Origin: Absidia repens
Lineage: Eukaryota > Mucoromycota > Mucoromycetes > Mucorales > Cunninghamellaceae
DNA length: 64,000 bases
NCBI GenBank assembly: GCA_002105175.1
Contig: MCGE01000013.1
Coordinates: forward strand, 682,001-746,000
Reading direction: 5' to 3'
Shown: one piece after another, positions 11,199 through 22,693 of the stretch
Layout of the letters: the number at the start of each line of letters is the position of its first letter
Position numbering within the stretch: the first letter of the stretch is position 1
The notes under the pieces: model-generated
Told to the model about the DNA's origin: nothing
Seen by the model: the letters and a program-made list of their open reading frames with translations, nothing else
Database searches by the model: none
Translations under genes and position numbers: made by a program

Positions 11199-14100
11199 AT
11201 GTTCCCATCTCCCCCGAAAACATTACACCATTCTCTATCCAATGCATTGACAGGTGCTCAACGACATAAAGGCGATGTTTGTTTCTTGTTTAACAATGAA
11301 CAACAATTATGGGCTCATAAAGGTAAACTGCTAAAGGAAAACTTTGTCTCTGTTATTGATCGAATAGACACTCATCCTCATCTTTTCTTTTTATTATTAT
11401 ACATAGCTTTATTGATCGCTCGTGCGCCGAAAGAATGCGTACTCAAGATGATGCCTCAGTTGCTGGATGACAACAACACCGACAAGGACCTCATTACAAT
11501 CTCAGATCTTTCAACAAGGATTCCCTATACTGCTTTTGTGCATTTACTACGGTTTTGGTACACGGCTGACTTTTTATCTCCTAAAACATCGTCTTCATCA
11601 CCAACGCCGTCCATTGTGTCCTCCCTCTCCTCTTCTTCAAACACATTCTCCTCATCGTCTTCTCCAACAGAGCGTGTCTCTCCTACTGCTCCTTGTACGG
11701 AAAGACTATCGGACATTCACCAATCTATTACAACACTGGAACAGAAACTCAAAATACAACTGCTTCCACAAACAACAGAAGGACTTTCTGATGACGATCA
11801 ACTTGCAGCGGATTTGGCTTGTATGCGTCGAAATCAATTGAACTGCGACATCACGGTCAACATATATAAGCCCAGTATTACTACCAGCATAGCCACCACC
11901 AACAGGAAGAAAAGCCAGGCACTCAAACCCAAACTTACTTCTACTCCTTCACCTACATTGATCCAACGTCATCCAACTCCAGCAAATACTACTTCCACCG
12001 CTTCTGCAAAATCCGATCCTATCACCAGCATATTAAATACTACACCAAGCAGCCCAACCAGCAAAACTGATGATATTGATGATGATCGTGATCTTGACGA
12101 AAACAACAGCTCAACCGTTGCACCATCACCATCACTGTCTTCTTCGGCAACTATGATCTCCTTCCCAGTACATCGATGTATTCTTGCCTCAAGATCCTCC
12201 TACTTCCACTCTCTTCTTTCCGATCAACAAGCACACGATATACCAAGCTCATCAACCGTACTCTTACCGTCTGATCTTTTCTCTTCCATGACGCTGGACA
12301 TCATCTTGCACTACTTTTACACCGATCAACTCCAGGTCCCTGATTTGCCGCACTCCGAAACAACAACAGCCACAAGCAATACGATGTCAGTTTTCCAAAG
12401 AGAAATGAACCGCAAGAAACACCTTCTCCGCGAATTACAAAAGGTCTTCCGTGCTGCTGATTATCTTGGACTCATCGACTCTCTTTGCAAGGCAGCATTA
12501 CATGAAATGGAATCCATTTGTCATCGCTTCCAATGTACTTGTTCGTCATGTGTGGTCCTTTTGCCTTCCATGTTGGCATTTGCAAATAAACACCAACAGC
12601 AGCTACCTTTACTACGCTCAAAATTGATGGAATTGTATACGGATCCTATTCAAGCATTGTCTCCCTTATGGTCCCAAAAACCATTCTCTCTTTTCATTGT
12701 GGCGCATCTGGCAACAGTGGATGGCGATACTGATGGTGGCAATATGTTTATTCTTCCCTCGTCTCTTCAATCCCTCTTCTTCCACAGCAACAACAGCAAC
12801 AATGATTCAGGGCACCTTTCAACAACAACGCATTCTACCCAGATAACACCATCCTCGTCAACGTCATCCGTGTCTCCTTACCCTGCTGCGGCTACAGCAG
12901 CTACTGCTGTTACCTCCGCCGCGACTTCATCTTCCCTGCTTGCGGAACTGGTGTCCATGACATTGGAAAATATCACCAAACGGAACGCCATCCATGTCCT
13001 CCACTCGGTTCACTTGTGTCTCTCAAAGATCCGGAGTGCCGATCCGCTCCCTACTTGGTCCCAGGCTTCCTTGACGTTGATTCATGCGTTTTTGCATCAT
13101 ACCCTTGCCATGGTGTCCCAGGATTTCAACTACTACTGTGTGGACTATCCTATCCTTTTATCATGTGTGGATGGTATTGGTGGCGGCTTCTCGGTGGACT
13201 TTTTGGAGTTCTTACTGAAACGGCTTCTCGACAATGGCATTCAAGATTCCAATGCCGCTGTGCTCTATCAAGGCATTGTGCGTGATTTGATTGGTCGTCA
13301 GCAAGTGGTGAAAAATGTGGCGGTCGACGGTGTCTTGTTGGATGCCAGGCGGCAATGTGTCGAGTATCTCTCGCATCGCTGGATTGGTGTCCAGGCGCAA
13401 GGCGGATTCCAATGCATTGACAAGGATATTTTACGTTTGATGGCTGAAGGTAGGTGATTTTCCTATGTTTGTGTGTGTATATGTGTATGTATATGTGGCT
13501 GGCCAATGAACTCACTTTTTTTTTTTTTTTTTTTTTTTGTGGGGGTGTTTAGACATCAATGTGCCTTATCGAACAATTTCCAAACCTATGGAATCAGAAT
13601 TTTCTGCCATGTTTGGTTTTAAACCAAAATCCTCCTCCTCCACCAATAAACAACAACACAAGTTCTTGGGATCAACAGACGACCTGGGCTTTAAAAACGG
13701 GACAGCAACCACCGTCTTGGATACACCACCTTCATCAAAATCAAGAAGACGTTTATCTCTCGGCTCACTACGCTATCCTCGCTCATCAAAAAGTAGCATC
13801 AACCGACGCAGTGCGACAGAGGTACGTGACTGGATCGATTCACCTGCATCTGAAGAGGACATGCACAGTTTATCCGATAACGAAACCATCGCACGTTCAT
13901 CGCAGCACTCGTTCCATCGCCATTTATCATTACAACAGCAACAACAGCAGCAACGTACCGCTCATCCAACAATGACACGCCGGGGCTCGTCTGCGTCTCT
14001 GACCGATGTCCTTCTGCCAGTGGATATGTCGGTGTCCAACGTACCGCCACTAACAACGACTTCATCACCCCATCACCGAAACAAGACAACGAGAAGAAAC

Positions 14101-14651
14101 AGTGCGAATACCACCACCGCCATGTCGACGTCGCCACCACTCACTGGAAAATTGCCGCGCAAATCAAGACTGACATTTGAATTACCAGAAACACCAATTC
14201 GGACCAAATTGTCGATCAAAGGTAGCACCAGTGGACGAACATCTAGTAGCAAACACAAATACCGATGGGGTGGATTGAAAACGGGATTCAAGGAAAGTGG
14301 TAGCGATAGTGGGGATGATGATGATGACCAGACAGTGGTTGTTGTGGGTGCTAAAGTGGAACTCCTACGAAGACCTTTACCAACCCTAGGACGGATCAAG
14401 TATATTGGCCATGTTGAGTTCTCTAAAGGGACATGGGTTGGAGTGGAATTGGAAAGTCGATGCAAGTCAAAAAAAAAAAAAAGAAAAAAAAAAAAACACA
14501 ACATATGTGCTTATTTCAGTATTTTTTACATATAGTGGGTCAAAATGATGGATCTGTGGATGGCGTCCGGTATTTCCAAACCGACCCTCAGCGCGGTATA
14601 TTTGTCAAATCCGATGGATTCAAGCTGATATCTGGCCCTTCGAAACCATAG
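11199..14651 (+). CDS. BTB-BTB-CAP-Gly protein
   Basis: Exons 11199-11322, 11407-13449, 13553-14461 and 14536-14651 join to 1063 residues. The first BTB fold (residues ~25-110) contains WAHKALLIARAPKE across the first splice junction. A second BTB-like fold (residues ~195-430) begins NCDITVNIYK and resumes at FPVHRCILASRSSYFHSLLS after a Ser/Thr/Pro insertion of about 90 residues. A helical, BACK-like region follows. Residues ~720-950 are low-complexity and basic. The C-terminus is a CAP-Gly domain: LGRIKYIGHVEFSKGTWVGV, then GQNDGSVDGVRYF. CAP-Gly domains bind microtubule or EB1-type C-termini, and BTB domains dimerise or recruit Cullin-3. A cytoskeletal adaptor role is inference. The last intron uses a GC donor (T|GCAAGT at 14462). 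The first intron is 84 bp and stop-free. Confidence 0.8.
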
Positions 14652-15328
14652 TTATATCCCCTCCACCATTATTTATTCATCATTTTGTAGTTATATATTT
14701 TATACGTATATACTTTATTATTTCATGTAGTTATATATATTTCTATATATTTATACTCAATAAAAAGTCGTGATACCTTTTTTGTTGATGACAATCATCC
14801 ACCCTTATTATAGCTCCGTCTTTATTTTGACGCCTTTCATGATTTTTGATGTATATTTTAGATCCTGTCTCTCAAATTCTATAGGTTTGGTGCAGTATGA
14901 TAGTGTGACATGGTTTCAGAGCATGATAAGATACCGCATGGGTCGGTATGTCCAGCCAAGGAAAAAAAGCAAAATGACGTGCCATTCTATGAATAGATAA
15001 TTTATGCGTCCATTCTGTTGGTCCGAGTATTCATGGGGTCGCGATTAATGTTTTTTTTTTTTGTGTTTTTTATGTATGGAATCGGGAGAGAAAATTTGCG
15101 TCGATGGTGTTCATGAAATGTAGTATCGGCCAGGGACATGTCAGTTTGGTCCAATTTAAATTGAAAACAAGGGACATCCCTTTGATCAAGACGTCGATCA
15201 TGGCTGCGAATAATTTAGTTTGAATTTTTCTGTTCTTTTTTTTTTTTTTTTTAACATTCTTGCCATTGTACTTATTTTATACTATATTTTATCTCATACT
15301 CATTCTTCCTCCCACACACACGCACTCT

Positions 15329-15370
<42 letters not shown>

Positions 15371-15661
15371 ATTACTTTGATCTTTACTTTTTTTGGTTAA
15401 AACCACGGTTAGTGTGCATGCACTTACATGTACCTCTATATGCAATTCCGCCTTCCTTAAGGGAACCTCCTCAAGCTATTTTTTTTTTTTTTTTTTTTGT
15501 TAATTTGGTTTTTATTACAGTACTCAACCATGCGCGAACTTCAGGTAGAAATATTCATATAGCATGATTGGAAAATTTCTCCTCTTCTCTTTTGTTTAGA
15601 TTCTTCAAAATTCCTTTCTTCCCTTTTTTTTTTTTTTTACATATTGATTTCAAAATTTTAA
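14652..15661. other. Spacer, T-tract rich
   Basis: A poly(A) signal (AATAAAAA) lies near 14759. Long T-runs sit at about 15237-15252, 15331-15367 and 15480-15498. No gene is supported. The last part is the 5' region of the first MFS gene. Confidence 0.45.
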
Positions 15662-17474
15662 ATGAATGCTTCATGCAAAAATAACACCGGCACTTGCTCT
15701 TTTGTCAGTGGCGAGCAAGATTCATTGCCAAACGTTTCTTCTCCTCACCAGCAGCAGCTTAAATCTTCCCAAGAAAGTCTTTTTTCAAGCCCATGCCAAT
15801 CAAATAAAATATCACCTACTAGTCCACCACAGTCTCTTCATAACACACCATCGGACGAGTCACAGCGAACCATTGGGTATGATACGACGGATTCTTCCAT
15901 AAAACCGGCTTCATCTTTACCATCATCATTCAAAATGGAAGGCATTTTTCAGAATCCCAAAGGGTGGGCGGTGGTTACCTCAACTTTTCTCGTCAATTTT
16001 TTCTGTCTGGGGGTTATTTTTCAGTAAGTATGGCACAAATGACCCGTTTCCAGCATCGTAATTTTTTTTTTTTTTTTTTTTTTCTGAATGGAGATGGGGG
16101 AACTACCAACAATTGTATTTAAAAATATATGCAGAGCAAACAGATACGTTCCATATCTCTTTTGTAGGCACAGTTGGAGCAACGACATTATTGAGCACAG
16201 GCATTTTTTTACCACCATTGATCCGAAAAATAGGATACCGTCGCACTATGATGATAGGTGCTGCACTGGCTCCCCTCGGTCTGTTCTTGGCGAGCGTTGC
16301 TACTAAAATTTGGCATATTTATTTATCACAGGGGTTTTTATTTGGACTTGGTTGTGGTTTTGTTTTTTGTCCTGCCATGGCGCTCCCTTCCCAATGGTTC
16401 AAAAAAAATCGTGCCCTTGCCACTGGTAATATTAAAAAAAAAAAAAAAAAAAAATAGAAAGCTTTACTTGGCGGGGTTTTAACAAGGCTGTCCTGTTTAT
16501 ATGCCGCTCCCCCCTTTAAAAAAAAAAAAGGATTGGCTGCCGGTGGATCAGGGATAGGATCAGTTGTTATTTCCCCATTGACCGAAAAATTATTTGAAAC
16601 AATTGGGTATCGGAACGCTCTACGAGTTCAAGGTGCTTTAGGGTTTTCGATTTTGATACTGGCCACCGCCTTGGCATTTTCAAACGTCGACATCAAAGGA
16701 CATTGTGCACAACAAAACCAGAAAAAACTTGGGTATCGCGATCTTTTGAGCAATACTGATTTTTTTTTCTTATTGGCCTATTGTGTGCTTTGCTATTTTG
16801 GATTCTTTGGTCCATTTTTTCTCGCTCCTCAATATGCGGCCTTTTTGGGTCACAATGCCGCGGACGGTGCTGCTTGATTGCCGTCATGTCTGGTATGAAT
16901 AGTCTGTCACGTATCTCCATGGGATTTTTGGCAGATAGGTGTGGAAATCTAAATGTCATGTTTTTCTGTGCTTTGGCAGCTGGTAAAGCTAGGATCAAGT
17001 TTTTTATAGTTACCATAAAAAAAAAAAGAAGATATAGATATTTATTTATTTTCCCCCTTTCTGTATCGTTAGGTCTTTTTACTAGTGTTCTTTGGCAATG
17101 TACATTGAATTATGAATCTTATATAGCTTATTGCGTTTTGAACGGACTGACTGGCGGAGCTTTTGTTTCTGCAATCCCAGTCGTCGTTGCTGATATTATA
17201 GGAGTGGAAAATATTCAGCAAGGCATAGGCATGTGCTACATGGTGGGTAATGAAAACATATACCTCTTCATACCTTCAATTTTAAACCTTCTTTTTCGTA
17301 TAGGCTACCTTTTTTGGAAACCTACTGGGCCCACCAATTGCTGGTAAACTATTGCAACAGCATGGGTGGACTGCCGCAATCCAGTTTCCTGGTGCTATCA
17401 CCCTCTTATCTGCAGTGATTGTCTTATGCTTGCGAATGAAACGCAGTAAAGGAAAAATAATCATGAAATTATAG
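15662..17474 (+). pseudogene. MFS monocarboxylate-transporter-like gene 1, one-base frameshift
   Basis: Exons 15662-16023, 16094-16425, 16531-16982, 17073-17242 and 17304-17474. The summed coding length is one base short of a whole reading frame. If the missing base is allowed for, the product is about 495 residues with ~12 membrane segments. The N-terminal ~95 residues are a Ser-rich cytosolic tail, followed by GWAVVTSTFLVNFFCLGVIF (TM1). The loop RKIGYRRTMMIGA fits the MFS 2-3 loop, and PAMALPSQWFKKNRALATG follows. The family (SLC16/Mch-like) transports monocarboxylates or related compounds across membranes. Frame is lost near 16872-16875: the paralogues encode GAAL at this point, but here GCTGC is followed directly by TTGATT, giving an in-frame TGA. 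Either a sequencing error or a recent pseudogene. Confidence 0.85.
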
Positions 17475-17574
17475 AATAGTAAATATATTATGTAGCGTTA
17501 TTATTAATGTGAGCTATTTCATAAATTTGGGAGTTTATCTAAAATATTCAGATTAGACGGCGGACGGTGTTTTA
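17475..17574. other. 3' flank of MFS gene 1
   Basis: Short AT-rich 3' flank ahead of repeat copy R3. Nothing else is seen. Confidence 0.35.
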
Positions 17575-17990
17575 ATTTTTAATTTGGTGTCTTTCGTTTT
17601 ATTTTTCCCTCTCTCTTCTTTTTTATTTTTTTCAGAACATGAACTTCACTGAGGTGTCAGGAGGAATGCTGGTGATCTTAGATTAGTGTTAGAACTTGAA
17701 TTAGGGGCATTTTGAAAAATGCAATACAAACATCATGGGGAAACCCTTTCATTTTGGACTTGTGATTTGGGACCACTATTAGATTAGTCTTGAAACTTGA
17801 ATCAGGGGCATATTGAAAAAGTGCAATACAAACGTCATGAGGAAACGCTTTCATTTTAAGTCATGATTTGGAACCACCAGTAGATTGATCTTTATCTTTG
17901 GTTAGTGCTATGGAAACCTTTATTAGTTTATCCTCATGTTAGTTATCGTAGTTTATATTGACATTTGAATAAAATATATCTTGTCTTATT
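17575..17990 (+). repeat. Dispersed repeat copy R3, internally duplicated
   Basis: A diverged + copy of the dispersed repeat. The core module (ATGGGGAAACCCTTTCATTT) occurs twice as a tandem pair of about 101 bp each (17681-17781 and 17782-17882). The copy ends near GAATAAAATATATCTTGTC at 17967-17985. No E-box remains at its start. Confidence 0.7.
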
Positions 17991-18352
17991 TATCAATTAG
18001 TACCATTAGTTTCGCTGATTCGTTTAACTGTCTTGTGGAGATATACATATGAATTATTACGGGGGAGGACGCAGACTACGGTTTAGTGAATTTATTTTTT
18101 TAGATGATTTTGATGGATTGCATTTTTCAAATACAATCGCTGTCAGAACAATGTTCATTTTGGATAAGGTTCAATAGAAAGCAAAGACACACATTGAATA
18201 TAAAGCCAACGATAGTTAACTACTTTGTCCGCGATGAAGAAGTGACAAATATCGCTTTTCATCGCTGCCTTTCTCATTACCTACAAGATATTGTGCTTTA
18301 ATTTTGACATCTTACTATCCGCTTTTCTCTCATTGACTTTTTTTATTATGCC

Positions 18353-18392
<40 letters not shown>

Positions 18393-18691
18393 CTTTTTTT
18401 CTTCATAGTCTTATCTTACTGTTGAATTATCCATCTTCTTTATACTAAAATTTGGGTCAGCTTGCATATACTTGCATTTGCTTCACCCTTAACTTATGTG
18501 CATTACCTCCTCCTACCTAGAACCTATCGGCCCTTTCCAATTCGTTTTCATTTTTACTTTTTCGATGCGGGGGTATTTGGGCTGCAGAACTATTCTTCTT
18601 GAATGACTACAGCCATTCTGCCATTATCGTTTTTTTTATTTTTTTTATCTCTCTACCTTTATACAAATTAATAAAAATCTCTATATTTTGG
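17991..18691. other. Spacer with CT microsatellite
   Basis: Holds a pure (CT)n run at about 18355-18391 and the 5' region of MFS gene 2. A short frame at 18599-18691 runs into the gene, but the paralogous start (MNAS) argues for initiation at 18692. Confidence 0.5.
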
Positions 18692-20485
18692 ATGAACGCT
18701 TCTTCTGAAAAAAACATGGTCGCTTGTTCATGTCCATCTTCTCGTTCTTATATGCACTCTGATTCTTCACGAAAAAGCATCCTGTCAAACTTATTTCAAG
18801 AAAATAAAATATCGGTCACTGGCATAGCACATCCCATACAGGATACTTTATCAAAAGGATCGCAGCAACGAGATATCGAGTGCGATTCATTAAAAATGGC
18901 ATCGTCCATACCACCACAGTTCAAAAAAGAAGGCTTTCGACATAACATTAAAGGCTGGCTAGTGGTCACTGCAACTTTTATCGTCAATTTTTTCTGCTTG
19001 GGGATTATTTTTCAGTAAGTATATTGAGACAATTCGTCCCCATCCCTCTGACACCAACTCACTTTTTTTTTTTTTTTTTTTTTGGTAAAGATGGGGAAAC
19101 TATCAACAATTGTATTTAAAGGTATATGCCGAGGAAACAGACGCATTTCGTATCTCGTTTATTGGGTCGATTGCACCGACAACTTTATTAAGTACAGGCG
19201 TATTTTTACCCCCAGTCATCCGAAGAATAGGCTACCGGTGGACAATGGCCATAGGCGCTATTCTAGCACCGCTTGGGTTGTTCCTGGCAAGTATGGCTAC
19301 TGCGCTTTGGCAAATATATTTATGTCAGGGGTTTTGTTTGGACTTGGATGTGGGTTTGTTTACTCCCCTGCCATGGCGTTGCCTTCCCAGTGGTTTAAGA
19401 AGAATCGCGCGCTTGCCACTGGTAAAAAAAATAATAATAAAAAAAAAAACGACAACCAAAAACTCTGATCTCCCGTTGTTTTCGTTAATGCTTTTTTTTT
19501 TTTTTTCAAAAAAAAAAGGTCTAGCATCCTCAGGTTCAGGGATCGGATCGCTAGTGATTTCTCCGTTAACAGAAAAGTTATTCGAAACAGTCGGGCACCA
19601 AAATGCGTTACGAGTGTTAGGAGGTGCGATGGCCGTTGGACTTTTGTTGGCAACCGCACTAGCATTTTCAACCGTCGCTCCAGCTACTTCCGTATCATCA
19701 AATCATCATCCTCAGCAAGAAAAGCTTGGATATCGTGAGCTTCTCAGCGATATTGATTTTATTTTCTTGGTAGCCTTTTCTGCGCTTTGTTATTTTGGAT
19801 ACTTTGGTCCCATGTTTTATGTTCCACAATATACGACATATTTAGGTCATAGTGCCGTCGAAGGTGCGGCGTTGATTGCCGTTATGTCTGGCATGAACAG
19901 TGTATCGCGTATTTTCATGGGATTCATGGCAGATAGGTGTGGAAATATAAATGTCATGCTTTTTTGTGCTTTGGCGGCTGGTAAAAGCTCAGATTTTTTT
20001 TTTTCAACGGTCAGTCCTATCACTAATCATCGTATTATTATTATTATTTTTGATTTCAAAGGTCTCTTTACAAGTGTTCTTTGGCAATTTGCAAACAATT
20101 ATAATACTTATATGGTTTACTGTGTTTTGAATGGTTTGACTGGCGGTGCCTTTGTTCCTGCAGTTCCAGTGGTTGTTGCCGACATTGTCGGGTTGGAAAA
20201 TATTCAACAAGGCATGGGGATATGCTTCATAGTATGTAATGACAAAGTTAAACAATCTCCTGATGTCCTCATATCCTTACTTTTTTTTTTTTTGTTACTT
20301 CCCTTTCTGTATAGGCCACCTTTTTTGGAAACTTGCTCGGACCAGCCATTGCTGGTAAACTGTTACAACAGCATGGGTGGACTGCCGCAATCCAGTTTCC
20401 CGGTGCAATCACCCTCTTTTCTGCAGTGATACTCTTCTCCTTGAGAATGAAACGCAGTAAAGGGAAAATAATCATGAAATTATAG
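18692..20485 (+). pseudogene. MFS monocarboxylate-transporter-like gene 2, one-base frameshift
   Basis: Exons 18692-19014, 19091-19421, 19519-19980, 20062-20231 and 20315-20485. Exon boundaries match MFS gene 1 exactly, and the last two exons have identical lengths (170 and 171 nt), so the two are recent paralogues. The frame is one base short. Exon 2 is 331 nt where both paralogues have 332, and the loss is in the T-run at 19332-19335, where the paralogues read GFLFGLG or GLLFGLG. With that base the product would be about 485 residues. The start MNASSEKN parallels MNASCKNN in gene 1. Features include the N-terminal cytosolic tail, TM1 (GWLVVTATFIVNFFCLGIIF), the loop RRIGYRWTMAIGA, and a basic C-terminus RMKRSKGKIIMKL. 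Function as in gene 1. Whether it is truly broken cannot be decided from this sequence. Confidence 0.85.
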
Positions 20486-20939
20486 AGAAAGTTAGATAAT
20501 AATTAAGTATTAGTTTGATAAAGTGTGAAGTCTTCCATAAATTAAAATGTATCCATACTTTGATTATATATTTAAAGCAAACAAATACAGAAAACCATTT
20601 TTTATTCATACAAGGCTGATATATCCCTAAACACCAAAAAAACAAAACAAAAAAAAAAACGCCGTTTTCAGCTGATTTAATCTGCTAAAGGTGACGTGAT
20701 TTCCATTGAGGATTGGAACATGCTTAGAAATAACCTGATGAAGACTTGATGAACAGACTGCTTGTCATGCAATATACTCATCTAGTGGTGGGGTGATCAT
20801 AAAGCAGACCAGAATAAAGAATGACTTTATGGCATGATGGACTAGTGTTAATAGTTAAAAGCAAAGAGATCGGACTACATGTATAATGTGTCAACAGAAA
20901 ACAATATACTAGAAATATTTAATTGAATATATCCAATGG
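20486..20939. other. Spacer downstream of MFS gene 2
   Basis: AT-rich sequence. I see no gene. Part of it may belong to a decayed 3' end of repeat copy R4. Confidence 0.35.
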
Positions 20940-21602
20940 GTCAGAGCGTAGTAATAAAAAGATATATTTTATTGAAGCATATTGGTAGATACTAAAACTA
21001 AAGACGCGGGATTCATTATGACAAGAGATTCCATGAAGGATCTAATTAAGGAAGGATGAGGGCAGCTAATGGGAACTAAAGTATAATCACCGCTAATATA
21101 AAGGGACCATTGTAAAATGGAAGCCATTACATTGTACTGTACAATACATAAGAAAGATTAATGGGGGGTATCCGTTCTTGATTCTCAGCAATGGTCAACA
21201 CTAATCAAAAGGTGATGGTAGGAAAAACAGATCAACTGTACAGGACATGAAAGAGACTTCTAAGACATTTTTCATTAAAACAAACAAAAGGAATATATTT
21301 TATTCAGATGTGGAAAAAAAACTATGGACAAACTGATACTAAACTAAGCTAATGAAGGCTCCAAAAAGCCCAACTAATGGTGCCCTCAGATCCTGGATCC
21401 AAACTGAAAGGGTTTCCCCATGCATCTTGTAATCCCTGTTCTGAAAACGCTTCTAAACTAGTCCTGACACTAATCTAAATCCACCATAATCCCATAGGAG
21501 CCACAATTGTGAAGAATTAAAGATGGAAAAAGAAAGAAAGAGCGAAAAATTAAAAAAAGGGAGTAAATAAAAATTCACGTGTGCTGGATTTAAAATATTT
21601 TT
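20940..21602 (-). repeat. Dispersed repeat copy R4
   Basis: Reverse-orientation copy. It carries the core GGTTTCCCCATGCATCTTGT near 21410-21430, the E-box CACGTG at 21576-21581, and terminal GTGTGCTGGATTTAAAAT. ATTTTATTGAAGC modules (AATAAAAT on the other strand) are at about 20966 and 21290-21305. Confidence 0.75.
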
Positions 21603-22693
21603 TTCTTGTCTTGTGCTAGGCGAATGTATGCCTCTTATGATCTTATACTCTGGTGATTTATGATGACATTAGCGGTTGTGGTGAAAGAATTATTTTGTAT
21701 GATGGCACAACTGGAAAATATATGTAAATTTATCAAGATGTGGTTAGGAGATTGGACGGCACTGGCGATTATAGTAAAACAAAAGCATCACTAAATTACA
21801 TATGTAACTAGAATATTTATTTCTTCAATTGTTCAAATGGGGCTGTTCAGGCGGGGAGGGGGGAAATTGATAATTAAAGGCAATAAAATTAATTTGGTGT
21901 GTTCTTATATAAAATATGACACCAACTTCGACGCATGTTTTATATTAGTTGTATACGAACCGGCACCTTTAACAAAGATGACACAGGATTCTATAGGTCT
22001 ATTTTCGTCATCTAGTTAGTACTCGCCAAATCAACGATGACTGAGTTTTAGTGGAAGGCGCAAAAAAGTGACACGAGTTGTAAATATGGCAATCTAAAAA
22101 TCAATGTGGTCAAATGTCAACCTTTCATTTGTAACTGCGTAGTGGTTAGTAGTGATTCCTTTCTTTGAACGTTATAGAGGGCTTAGTTTATCATTTCCCC
22201 TTTTATGTATTAAATCTTTTTGATGGCAACATCGGCAGAAAATTTTACCTGTAACATTTAGGATAATAAACTCTATTTGCTTCTTAGTTTGATAATACTC
22301 CCTTGATTTCAAAGTTATAACTTCCATTGTCTTAGTTATATATTATATCGTATAATCAATAGCTATCTATAAATTTGTATCTATATAAAATAGGACGTAG
22401 GAAGTAAGTTTCATGCTTGTCCAGGATCAAAGAAATTTTAGTTTTTTTTACTTCCTTTGATTATTAAGCCAGTCAGAGTGAGTGGATCAGGCTCGGGTAG
22501 ATTTTCATCCGTTCACTTGTTTTAAGATTGTATTTTGTGATCTGCTGGGTTTAAACTTACCATGCCTTTTTCTTATATATAGCCATCCTCCCACCATCGA
22601 AGACGTCTCTTTTCACATATCACCTCAATAGCATTGTATTATTTCTGACCTAATTTTATTTATATACTTCCTTACACCATAAATTATACACCG
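21603..22693. other. Spacer upstream of MFS gene 3
   Basis: AT-rich, with no supported gene. It presumably includes the promoter of MFS gene 3. A TATATATAG string near 22575 is a possible core element. Confidence 0.35.

Noticed and set aside
15220..15567. Frame of 115 residues made of Phe runs
   Set aside because: It is a translation of poly-T tracts.
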